20,721 nt of DNA. Source: Stentor coeruleus (taxonomy: Eukaryota > Ciliophora > Heterotrichea > Heterotrichida > Stentoridae). A model generated the notes under the pieces. It saw only the letters and a program-made list of their open reading frames with translations. It was not told the DNA's origin and did not search any database. Position 1 is the first letter of the stretch, and each line of letters opens with the position of its first letter. Below are positions 1 to 7,580 of the stretch, one piece after another. The DNA lies in the NCBI GenBank assembly GCA_001970955.1, contig MPUH01001225.1:1-20721 (forward strand), in the 5' to 3' direction. Position numbers and translations under genes: made by a program.

Positions 1-222
1 ATCTTTTCTAAAATTTGACAGTAAAAGGTTATAGAATATTCCTAATCTCATTGCTTATAAAAATGCTGAGAAGAATAGCCATAGGTGCTTTACTCTTATC
101 TCTATCCACTTACAGCTCAGATTATATTCCTCCTATAGATATATGTCCTCTAAAACTCTTTTTCGGTTCATAGTATAAACCTCTCAAATGAAATCACAGG
201 ATACTTAGGTTTACAATTAGGT
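1..222 (+). pseudogene. truncated duplicate of the 5' end of the PRPP-synthetase gene
   Basis: This segment aligns base for base with 2386-2609, the 5' flank and first ~53 codons of the intact PRPP-synthetase gene. It carries the equivalent ATG at 63-65. The first 102 bases are identical. The remaining ~120 have about eight substitutions and a 2-nt deletion near 171. The deletion shifts the frame and creates TAG at 171-173, so only about 36 residues could be made. Homology stops abruptly near 222 and is followed by the end of a minus-strand gene. None of the catalytic segments are present. It may extend left of the window. I infer a dead partial duplication; a misassembled allele is the main alternative. 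Confidence 0.9.
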
Positions 223-230
223 GTAGAAAA

Positions 231-293
231 AATCTGGGTAAGCTCCAGGACCAGGCACAGAATTGTGCTCTTAGATTTCCCTGGACTTGTTTT
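231..293 (-). pseudogene. decayed last SHIPPO repeat beyond the present stop
   Basis: Immediately 3' of the TAA that ends the SHIPPO gene, the minus strand continues in frame for about nine codons (KTSPGKSK and onward). After a frame change it reads NSVPGPGAYPDF, a textbook SHIPPO repeat. No 15- or 16-nt GT...AG segment fits to join the two frames. The remnant ends where homology to the PRPP-synthetase duplicate begins. I infer that the original 3' end was broken by a nonsense codon, a frameshift and the duplication junction. Confidence 0.6.
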
Positions 294-701
294 TTAACTC
301 CCATCGAAATTGCCCTTCCTTCTTTTTCCGAATTTTGGGGCAAAAGAATAAGTTCCAGGGCCAGGAACAGCAGGGTCTACAATAAAATGCCCAGGCACAT
401 AATCTTTAGCAGCATTTCTTGAAATACCAAAGGTATAAGCAATATTTCCTTTTGTTGCATCGCCAAGGACAGAGTATTTTCCAGGATCAGGTGTTGGGTC
501 TTTTCCTTGTGTGAAATCGTACTTTTTTCCATAGCCAAAAGATGTTGATCTCTTGTTTAAAGCTGGAGGTATAGTATAAAAATTACTACTCGCTGGCTCA
601 ACTTTAGGGAACCTTGGAGCTTTAGGGAAAGAGTATTGTGCTTTCGCTGTAGAGTCGTTGTTTGGTGCTGAAAAAATCTGAGCTGATGTTGAGACAAGCA
701 T
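294..701 (-). CDS. SHIPPO-repeat (PGPGxY) protein, probably C-terminally truncated
   Basis: This encodes a 135-residue basic protein rich in Pro, Gly and Tyr. It has spaced SHIPPO/STPGR-type motifs: DPGKY near residue 72, a degenerate VPGHF, and PGPGTY near residue 113. Aromatic and basic spacers containing FG lie between them. Proteins of this family (Odf3/CIMAP-like) bind axonemal or cortical microtubules, and ciliates have many. The start is the first ATG after an AT-rich, G-rich flank. The frame ends with TAA, but a further PGPGAY motif is readable in another frame 3' of it, so the present end looks secondary. It may be a short functional protein or a gene starting to decay. Confidence 0.75.
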   Translation of the reverse strand: MLVSTSAQIFSAPNNDSTAKAQYSFPKAPRFPKVEPASSNFYTIPPALNKRSTSFGYGKKYDFTQGKDPTPDPGKYSVLGDATKGNIAYTFGISRNAAKDYVPGHFIVDPAVPGPGTYSFAPKFGKRRKGNFDGS

Positions 702-1183
702 TTATATTTGGTTATGGTCAAAATGTAATGATTTTTTAAATAGGAAGCTGGGTTGAAGTAATTTGATGGAGGAAGCTAATATTGTTGGATGATTTTTGAT
801 GAAAGGAAGATTAGGAGGTAGGCTTGTATTGAAATTAGATAGAGGAAAAATTTTAAATGGGGTTTTATTAGGAGTTAAGATTTTATGATTACATAATGCA
901 TGATGGGATGATATTTAGAGAATGAATTTTGTGATAAACTTTTGAATTTTTAAGAATTTATTATATAGTGTGATTATAATAGATAATGATTTGAATCATC
1001 AATTTATAGGCAAAAATACTTTTAAGTATAAACGAATTTTCCATTCTTATGCTAAGCAAATAAATATATCGTAAAATAATGATCTTTATTCAAAAGCGAC
1101 AATAAACTGTTATAAAAAGTATTTTTAAAATTAAAAATAATTAAAAGATAAGCCTAATAAAATCTGAATTTAGCTTATTATTT
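702..1183. other. intergenic, no gene seen; G-rich 5' flank of the SHIPPO gene
   Basis: This is AT-rich DNA. From 702 to about 900 the plus strand is rich in G and nearly lacks C (about 47 G to 5 C in 721-900 by hand count). That is the sense-strand C excess seen 5' of other genes here, read from the other side. From about 960 on it is plain A/T-rich 3' flank of the kinase frame. I see no open frame worth naming. Confidence 0.5.
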
Positions 1184-2098
1184 CTAATCAGCTACTTTAT
1201 CTTCAGTGCTTTGGTTGATCCAGGGGTCCTTTAGGACCTGCTCAGCAGTTGGTCTTTCTTTAGGGTTTTTATTGAGTAAGGAATTTATTAGGTTTTTGGC
1301 CTCTTCAGAGATTTTTTTCCATTTCCTCCCTTTGAAATGTGGTTCTGAGGGCAAAATAGACTGAAAGATTTCTTATTCAATTGACCCAACAAAAGGTTGA
1401 ATCCCAGTAAGTAGGAAATAAATCATAATTCCAAGACTCCATAGATCGCATTTGGAATTAAAGTTCCCAAAAAAAACCTCAGGACTTATAAAATAAGGAC
1501 TACCAACTTTTTCAAGAAACCGGATATTTTTTTCAAAATGGATACAACTACCGAAATCTATAATCTTCAAACTTGAGTCCTCGTCTTTATTTAATAACAT
1601 AATATTTTCTAAATTCAAATCCCTATGAATAAAATTTTTACTATGTAAATAAGCAACTGCTGATACTATCTGCTTCATATACGACGCAAATTTACTTTCA
1701 CTTAAAGCCTTTTCTTCCTTTACCTTTTCCATTAAGGCACCTCCATCAAAATATTCAGTGACAATATATGCATTTTCGTTATCATTATAGGCATCAATAA
1801 CTTTGATAATATTAGGATGGTCAGCTTCACTTAATAATTTAACTTCTTTTATAAAAGCTTCAGGTTTTTCTTTAAATATAAATGTTGGAAACACTTTAAC
1901 AAAATACTTTTGCCCAGTCTGTTTGTTTTTGCATTCACAGAATTTAGTGGAATTAGATTCTTTTAAATCCTTGCCGATTTTTTAATCCTTAGAGAAGCTT
2001 GTTGTTTTAACTTGAATTAAGTTAAGATTGCTAAGGGTAAAATCGATTTCTTTTCTTTTAGGTGCTTCGATTTCACCTTTTAAACAGAAAGAGCCCAT
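1184..2098 (-). pseudogene. CDPK/CaMK-like protein kinase with two in-frame TAA codons
   Basis: One continuous frame of 305 codons encodes a kinase-like protein. It opens with MGSFC, a myristoylation plus palmitoylation signal. The domain is easy to follow: VAIK-type lysine (KYFVKV), alpha-C Glu (IKEVKLL), HPNI, HRD at 158-160, DFG at 181-183, and the C-lobe ending DPWI. TAA occurs in frame at codon 39 (1982-1984) and codon 242 (1373-1375), and TAG closes it at 1184-1186. No tiny intron removes either TAA. The glycine loop has lost its glycines (LKESNSTKF), HRDLKxxN reads HRDLNLEN, and APE reads SPE. No EF-hands follow. I infer a pseudogene of a CDPK-type kinase. Readthrough or a pseudokinase is possible but less likely. 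Confidence 0.75.
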
Positions 2099-2447
2099 TT
2101 ATATGTATTTGTGATCTATATTTAAGGAAAAATTAAAGGGATTAATAATTTTATTCTGGTTGTATTGATGGACTTTGAGAGTGGGGCATGGGTGGGAGGA
2201 ATTTACTAAGCGAATACGAGAAGATGTACTGTCCTTTAGTGCAAGAAGGCAATAATTAGAGAATTTTTATGCGATTTTGTTGGAAAATTTTATTTTTTAT
2301 AATGGATTTATATGATGTAAATGGATGAAATTGTAAAATTAATTAGAAAATCAACTAGAGTCATTATAATTATTAATCTCTTACTATCTTTTCTAAAATT
2401 TGACAGTAAAAGGTTATAGAATATTCCTAATCTCATTGCTTATAAAA
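2099..2447. promoter_or_regulatory. divergent intergenic between kinase frame and PRPP synthetase
   Basis: This 349-base region separates two divergent 5' ends. The left part (to about 2340) is G-rich on the plus strand, including runs such as GGGGCATGGGTGGGAGG. The right part shifts to slightly more C before the ATG at 2448. The last 62 bases are identical to the flank of the truncated copy at 1-62, which may mark promoter or 5' UTR sequence. No defined promoter box can be named. Confidence 0.4.
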
Positions 2448-3458
2448 ATGCTGAGAAGAATAGCCATAGGTGCTTTACTCTTATCTCAATCCACTTACAG
2501 TTCAGATTATATTCCTCCTACAAATATATGTCCTCTAAAACTCTTTTCCGGTTCAGGTAGCATAAACCTCTCAAATGAAATCGCAGGATACTTAGGTATA
2601 CAATTAGGCCGAGTACAGCTCAACAAATTTTCTGATGGAGAAACAAGTGTGAATGTCCTCGAGGATGTATCTGGGAAGGATGTTTTTGTCATATGCTCCC
2701 TTGGTCCACCTGTAAATGATAACATTATGGAACTTTTATTACTATCTAGCAGTTTAAAAAGAGCAGGATGCAGAAAATTGAATCTTATCATCCCTTATAT
2801 GGCTTATAATAGGCATGATAAGCCAGTGCCAGGGAGTTATTATACACCTTCTGAAGATATGTCAAGATTAATTCAAGCATTTGATGCAGATTCACTAATT
2901 GGTATTGATTTTCATGCGGATCATGTTGATGGAGAATATATGATCCCTGTGCATAAAATAAGCCCATTTGGCATTGCTATAAAATACTTTAAAAGCAAAG
3001 CTCTGATGCATCCAATTATTATCAGCCCTGATGTAAGAGGATCAGCTAGAGCTTATGAATTTTATAAAGCATTAAGAAATGAAGGTATAAGCTGTGATTT
3101 GGCTATTCTACCCAATCCTGGAAGCAGTCTTGCACATCTTACAGGTGAATCGGCCATATTGGGTGAAATTTTGACAGGAAGAGATGTGATAATTGTTGAT
3201 GATATGGTGATAACTGGGTCATCTATACTCAAATGCGTTGAAGAAGTTAGAAAAAAAGATGCAGAAAAGGTTTATTGTTATGTTACTCATGCAGTATTAT
3301 CTGAAGGAACAGTGCAAAAATTTAATAGAAGTAGTTTAGATGAGTGTATTTGCACTAACACTTTGGAAATTAAAGAAAAAAGCTCGAAAATTATCCAATT
3401 GTCAGTATCAAGGCTAATTGCAAATCGTATTTTAGAGATGTATCACTCTGAGCATTGA
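2448..3458 (+). CDS. ribose-phosphate pyrophosphokinase (PRPP synthetase) family
   Basis: This 336-residue protein is a little longer than the usual ~315-320. It would make PRPP from ribose-5-phosphate and ATP for nucleotide synthesis. Visible family landmarks, N to C: FSDGET (61-66); IIPYMAYNRHDK (~114-125), matching the PYxxYxRQDR catalytic segment; DFHADHVDGEY (154-164) with the catalytic His; IISPDVRGSARA (~191-202); and the PRPP-binding IVDDMVITGSS (249-259). The canonical VDDM-x-DT is altered (VDDMVIT), and the usual SRxxxPI segment is not recognisable, so this is a divergent member. The N-terminus (MLRRIAIGALLLS) could be a targeting peptide. The frame is open 16 codons further upstream but has no earlier ATG. 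A non-catalytic PRPS-associated role cannot be excluded. Confidence 0.85.
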   Translation: MLRRIAIGALLLSQSTYSSDYIPPTNICPLKLFSGSGSINLSNEIAGYLGIQLGRVQLNKFSDGETSVNVLEDVSGKDVFVICSLGPPVNDNIMELLLLSSSLKRAGCRKLNLIIPYMAYNRHDKPVPGSYYTPSEDMSRLIQAFDADSLIGIDFHADHVDGEYMIPVHKISPFGIAIKYFKSKALMHPIIISPDVRGSARAYEFYKALRNEGISCDLAILPNPGSSLAHLTGESAILGEILTGRDVIIVDDMVITGSSILKCVEEVRKKDAEKVYCYVTHAVLSEGTVQKFNRSSLDECICTNTLEIKEKSSKIIQLSVSRLIANRILEMYHSEH

Positions 3459-3859
3459 TTATGAAACTAATAAAATAACCATTATATGCTTAAATAATAA
3501 TATCAAATTATATTAAAAATCATAAGTATATATCTATTTAACATTTACCACAAACTATTTCAAATCTAACTTAAAAATCTACATTCAAGCATAGTTTTTA
3601 AATTTTACCATCTTCAGAACCTAGATAATTACTTATTAACCTTTTTATATTTTATTAGTATTATATACCGAATGTATGCAATCTCAAAATAAGAATTTTT
3701 TTAAATATTTTTTATAGCAACTTTTAATATATCGTGTAAAATTAATATATAAAACTACTAATTAAATATTCCTGTATTTTGGAAAATTTTCCAATTATGC
3801 AAAAATTAAGATGTATTCAAGATATCTAATCTTTAAGGTTTTTTAAAAAACATTCACTT
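3459..3859. other. AT-rich intergenic with a 16-nt perfect palindrome
   Basis: No gene is seen. The sequence is very AT-rich with more C than G on the plus strand. A perfect inverted repeat, TTGGAAAATTTTCCAA, lies at 3779-3794. Its role, if any, is unknown. Confidence 0.5.
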
Positions 3860-4042
3860 TTAGGTTGCTTCAATTGGAAATTGTATTTTTCCCTTAAGCT
3901 TAACTTGAAAATAATTCTTCTCTCCCTTGCGTTTTTCTATCTCGCCGAATAAAATATAGATATTATCATATAATATATGCAAGAATTCGATTTTAGAGTT
4001 AATATAAGTAAAATCAATTAATATATCATGGAATACTGAATT
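3860..4042 (-). pseudogene. remnant coding stretch, unknown protein, minus strand
   Basis: The minus strand is open for 60 codons up to TAA at 3860-3862 and has no ATG. The reading is rich in charged and aromatic residues, for example FGEIEKRKGEKNYFQVKLKG near its end, and looks more protein-like than random AT-rich DNA. A TGA precedes it at 4043-4045. Another frame just upstream reads MNEILNSEIQ, which hints at a frameshift. I do not recognise a family. It could be a decayed 3' end of a gene or chance. Confidence 0.35.
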
Positions 4043-4315
4043 TCAGAGTTTAGGATTTCATTCATAGGATGAATTTGCTTGAGATTGCATTGCTATGATG
4101 AATTTCTAAAGCTTTCAGATAATTTTATTTATGTTGTTGATAAGGGAAAATTTGATTTTTTTATTATAGAAAGCATGTTTATTGGGGATAACATTTTTAT
4201 ATTTAATTTTGAAAAAAAAACTCCTAATCAAGAATGCTTAAAAGAATGGGATGAAAATTATCTAAAAGTATCATATGAAGATGAAAATTTAAAAAATTTG
4301 AATAGAGGGGCATGA
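4028..4315 (+). pseudogene. possible decayed small gene, unknown product
   Basis: An open stretch at 4079-4315 reads 78 codons with acidic and aromatic character, for example GDNIFIFNFEKK and WDENYLKVSYEDENLKN. It lacks an ATG at its 5' end. The first in-frame ATG inside is at 4175, leaving 46 residues. An ATG at 4028 is in frame but is separated by two TGA codons (4037 and 4070), and TGA also ends it. No tiny intron removes these stops. Stretches of this length are expected a few times by chance in a window this AT-rich, so it is a weak call. It overlaps the opposite-strand remnant by a few bases. Confidence 0.3.
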
Positions 4316-4439
4316 TTTTATAAGTGGCTCAGATTGAGTTTTTAGAAAATTTTAATAGCAAGGCTAATATTAAAGACTATAACAATATTAAAACTCTGTA
4401 ATGTACAATTAAATACGTTTTTTTGTCAGGGTGATAAAT

Positions 4440-5525
4440 ATGGGAAATTTATGCAAAAGATGTACAGAATCTCAAGATAGCTATGAGGAAATTCCAAACA
4501 GAGTTCCAACACCTCCTGTAAAGCAGGAAATGAAAAAAATCACAATCAGCGATTTCCAAGTTGAAAAGCTCTTGGGTAGAGGAGCTTTTGCAAGAGTTCT
4601 CTTGGTACGGAAGCAATCAGATAACGAAAAATACGCTATGAAAATTCTCAAAAAGAAAGAAATCCGCCTTAAAAATGAAGAAAATCATATAATTTCAGAA
4701 AGGAAAATCTTAGAAAGTGCTAAATCCCCTTTTATAGTTGAATTAAAATACGCATTTCAAACAAAAAGCAAACTATACATGGTTATGGAATTTATGCAGG
4801 GAGGCGAGCTTTTCTATCATTTGTCCAAACAACGAAGGTTTAATGAAGATGTGGCTCGGTTTTATATAGCAGAAGTCATAGTTGGTATTGAATACTTACA
4901 TAATGAAGGGATAATATATAGGGACTTGAAACCAGAAAATGTACTTTTAGGTCTTGATGGACATATAAAACTTTCAGATTTTGGTCTTTCTAAAATGTTT
5001 ACAGAAGAAAACACTCATACCAGAACACTTTGTGGCACTCCAGAGTACCAAGCTCCAGAAATCCTCATAAATGCAGAATATGACAAGTCAGTAGACTTTT
5101 GGAGTATTGGATGCTTATTATATGAAATGATATCTGGAATTCCACCTTATTTTGATAAGAACCGAGAGAATCTTAAAGCTAGAATTCTTACAGAATCTCC
5201 GAGGTTTTCGCGCATATTTTCAGATGCTGCTAAAGATATTATTGATAAGCTGCTTGTTAAAAATGTAAATCATATATAGCCTATTTTTAGACTTACAGAT
5301 TTCAGAAGACTTAAAAAGCATGAGTTTTTTAATAATGTGATTTGGGAACTTGTTGCTGAAAAAAAAACAGACCCGCCTTATAAGCCAAAGCAAGATGGAG
5401 GGACAACAGAAAACTTTGACTCAGTGTTTACTGGGGAAAATCCATTTAGCTCTGGTATGTCACCTTCACCAAGAAGCGAAGTCACATATGGGGGCTTTAC
5501 ATACAAAGACCCAGCTCTTAGTTAA
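4440..5525 (+). CDS. AGC-family Ser/Thr protein kinase, N-terminally acylated, one 15-nt intron
   Basis: The spliced product is 356 residues (exons 4440-5264 and 5280-5525). The start is the ATG at 4440, giving MGNLCKRC, a likely myristoylation and palmitoylation signal that would place it at a membrane. The kinase domain spans about 39-293: G-loop GRGAFARV (47-54, with Ala for the third Gly), catalytic K68 in YAMKIL, YRDLKPEN (160-167), DFGLSK (180-185), and activation loop TRTLCGTPEYQAPE with the predicted PDK1-site Thr at 196. After the intron it continues PIFRL...KKHEFF, then an AGC C-tail: NFD (320-322), an SP-containing turn region, and hydrophobic motif YGGFTY (345-350). All catalytic residues are present. 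The family is PKA/Akt/S6K/SGK-like; I cannot assign a subfamily. Confidence 0.92.
5265..5279 (+). other. 15-nt spliceosomal intron in the AGC kinase
   Basis: The sequence is GTAAATCATATATAG. It lies between codons 275 and 276 (phase 0), and its terminal TAG is an in-frame stop if retained. Removing it joins LLVKN to PIFRL, restoring the conserved end of the kinase C-lobe and the AGC tail. Confidence 0.93.
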
Positions 5526-5605
5526 TTAAGAATATTGAGTATAATTGTTCATTTAAATATATTAAAACTCACAGCTAATAATACAAAAAAAACTTTGAAA
5601 TTGAC

Positions 5606-6220
5606 TTAACTATGAATATCCATTATAGATTTTATTTTTTCTAGTTCTCCATACAACTCATAAAATTGAGCTGGAGTCAATTCTATAAATATTTCATTGA
5701 TCTTCATTTCTGCATCCTGCACAACCATTTTAATTTGGATAAAACACTCTCCTTTAGAGTCAACTATTTTATTCCCTACAGTAACTCCAAATTTCCACTC
5801 CAAATCTAAAAGGTTAAAAGCAGTTCCCATCTGGCTTATCAATACTTTGCATACACCAATTTTCTGTTCTTCCCACATTTCTCCAATTCTTGCAACAACA
5901 CCTTCATCAAATCCTAGCTTGTTAAGATCCTCTTCAACTTTAACTCTACTAAGTACTTTTTTCCCTGCAAATTTGAAGAAAAGTAGTAAAAGTTTTGCTG
6001 ATTTTTCCCTTTGTTTAGCTGGAAGTTCAATGTTTTCTAGTTCTTTCATGAAATGCTGTGGGGATAAAGATGAGTTTTGCAAGTAATTTAAGCAGATCTT
6101 GCTTATATTAACGAGATGTGCTGGAGGTAAGGCAGATACAGCATTAAGTTCTTCTAGTAACTATGTAGTAAATACTTCTGAGGCTAACTCGTAATCAGAA
6201 GGTAAAAACTGAAAAGCCAT
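5606..6220 (-). CDS. COMMD7: COMM domain-containing protein, COMMD7-like, one 15-nt intron
   Basis: The spliced product is 199 residues, about the length of animal COMMD7 (~200). Exon 1 (6176-6220) gives MAFQFLPSDYELASE. Exon 2 (5606-6160) gives the helical N-terminal domain and then the COMM domain, whose hallmark LLDLEWKFGVTVGNK is followed by a beta-rich stretch (CFIQIKMVVQ, IFIELTPAQFYELYGELEKIKSIM). COMMD proteins form the ten-subunit Commander core with CCDC22/CCDC93 and retriever, and act in endosomal recycling. DLEWKFGVT and the IELTxxQFY ending point to COMMD7 rather than other paralogues. It converges with the AGC kinase, with only 80 bases between the stops. Confidence 0.9.
6161..6175 (-). 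other. 15-nt intron in the COMMD7-like gene
   Basis: On the sense strand the intron is GTATTTACTACATAG, phase 0. It starts GTAT rather than GTAA. If retained, it would put TAG after codon 19. Its removal adds a 15-codon first exon beginning with ATG and brings the protein to the family's usual length. Confidence 0.85.
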
Positions 6221-7094
6221 TTATTAGAGAAATTGAAGTTATATGGAATAGAGATCTTGGAAAAATGGTCAAGAATTTTTACAAAGATAATATTTAAGAA
6301 TGTTGGAAATATAAATTAAATGCAAGTAAGTTAAAGAAAAAATCAATGCATTGACTGAGAGTGGCTATAAATATAATATAAATTATATCAAAATATTGAA
6401 GATTAAAATACAAGTAATGAAGAGAATATTGGCAATATTACACAATTATCTTAATATCTGAATTATCGTAGTTAAAGAATAAAAGTGAAATATTTAATAA
6501 TAAGAACATTTAGAAAAATGCAAATAATATATCACTAAAAAAATAAAACTTTACAAAGGTGATTTTTTATGAATTACTTGGAAAATAAATCCAAGAAACT
6601 ATAGAAAAAAACGCAAATACATTATTCAAGACTTACAAAATGTTTAACTTTATTCGCAATCACTTAAAAAATATGTTAATTAGAATCATACATTTTTTTC
6701 ATAACCTCAGACAATATTTATAAATAAACTAGAATTTAGTTTTTAATTTATAATCTTCAATATGGACTATCTAATAGTTTTGATAATTTATTTCATAAAT
6801 TTTCTACATTCTTCCTTTTACAAATAAATTTTATAAGTCGACTTGAAGTATTTTTGAAAAATTTATATCTCCGCTACAGGTGCTTTCTACATAGTTTACA
6901 TCAGGATTTTTGAAATTTTCTAAATGAAAACTCCAAAATGCTTATAATTCCTTTATTTCAATTCTGTTTTCTATTCAGTATAATATTTTCTCTTATATAA
7001 TTCTATAATTTTCTGATAATTTATAAATATAATTTATCTATTACTTATAAATACACCTAATCATATCATAATATTCAAGGCTAATTAGATAATC
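6221..7094. other. long AT-rich intergenic; weak trace of decayed coding on the minus strand
   Basis: The first ~100 bases are G-rich on plus, as expected for the 5' flank of the minus-strand COMMD7 gene. Around 6866-6943 the minus strand has a stop-free run including ENFKNPDVNYVESTCSGDIN. Stops interrupt the same frame on both sides about as often as chance predicts. I call no gene. Confidence 0.35.
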
Positions 7095-7580
7095 TTAATT
7101 AAGTTCTGACATTTCCTTTAATACCTGATCAGTTAGTAGGTCATGTTCATTATTTGGTTTTGATTTTGGTTTCTCTTCTATAAATGAAAAATCAAATTCA
7201 TGTGGATGTTTATCAAACTCAACTTTAGATGTCTGAGCTTTTTCTAAATGTTCTTCCTTTTTAATCTCTACTTCTTTTTTTTCTGGTTCATGAATAGTTT
7301 TAGAATTTATTCCAAGAGCTTTAGAGTCGTTAACTGAGTGACTTTCTTTTATACTAGTGGAATTGTTTACTATTTTTTCTGTTTTTTGTTTAGAAATCGA
7401 ATTGTTTTCTGTTAGTTCATCAAGTTTACTTTTGGGGATTGTCTTACCATGCTCAAGCACTTGTACATCATCATCTTCTCTACCATCACCATGGCCTTGT
7501 TGACCTGTACTTTTGATTTGACCAGAAGGATGATTATTGATTCCTTCATGAACGTCTTTTTTAGAACCACCGCAGCCCAT
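7095..7580 (-). CDS. N-myristoylated hydrophilic protein of unknown function
   Basis: This 161-residue protein begins MGCGGSKK, a strong N-myristoylation signal with a Cys at position 3 for palmitoylation and a lysine cluster. It should sit on the cytosolic face of a membrane, perhaps cilia or cortex. The rest is low in hydrophobic residues and rich in Lys, Glu, Asp, Ser and Asn, so probably disordered. A Lys/Glu block lies near residues 98-112 and a short amphipathic C-terminal segment (LLTDQVLKEMSELN) follows. No catalytic domain is visible. The start is secure because the acylation signal needs this Met. I do not recognise the family beyond this architecture. Confidence 0.75.
   Translation of the reverse strand: MGCGGSKKDVHEGINNHPSGQIKSTGQQGHGDGREDDDVQVLEHGKTIPKSKLDELTENNSISKQKTEKIVNNSTSIKESHSVNDSKALGINSKTIHEPEKKEVEIKKEEHLEKAQTSKVEFDKHPHEFDFSFIEEKPKSKPNNEHDLLTDQVLKEMSELN

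Noticed and set aside
1373..1984. TAA read as glutamine, suggesting a reassigned ciliate code
   Set aside because: TAA is the plain terminator of several intact genes here (AGC kinase, COMMD7, OST48, ATPase, dehydrogenase), and TAG and TGA also end genes. The code is standard, so the kinase TAAs need a local explanation.
2402..2447. Upstream extension of the PRPP-synthetase frame, or a 14-nt GTAA...TAG segment in its 5' flank
   Set aside because: No ATG in the extension, and the segment is 14 nt rather than 15 or 16. The ATG at 2448 is preserved in the duplicate and gives a sensible protein.
1..3458. Duplicated ends as terminal repeats of a mobile element
   Set aside because: The repeat is a direct copy of a cellular gene's 5' end, and no transposase, integrase or target-site duplication is visible between the copies.
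4037..4072. TGA read as tryptophan to extend the small plus-strand frame back to ATG 4028, as in Blepharisma-type codes
   Set aside because: TGA ends the intact PRPP-synthetase gene at its expected length, and no other gene here needs TGA as Trp.
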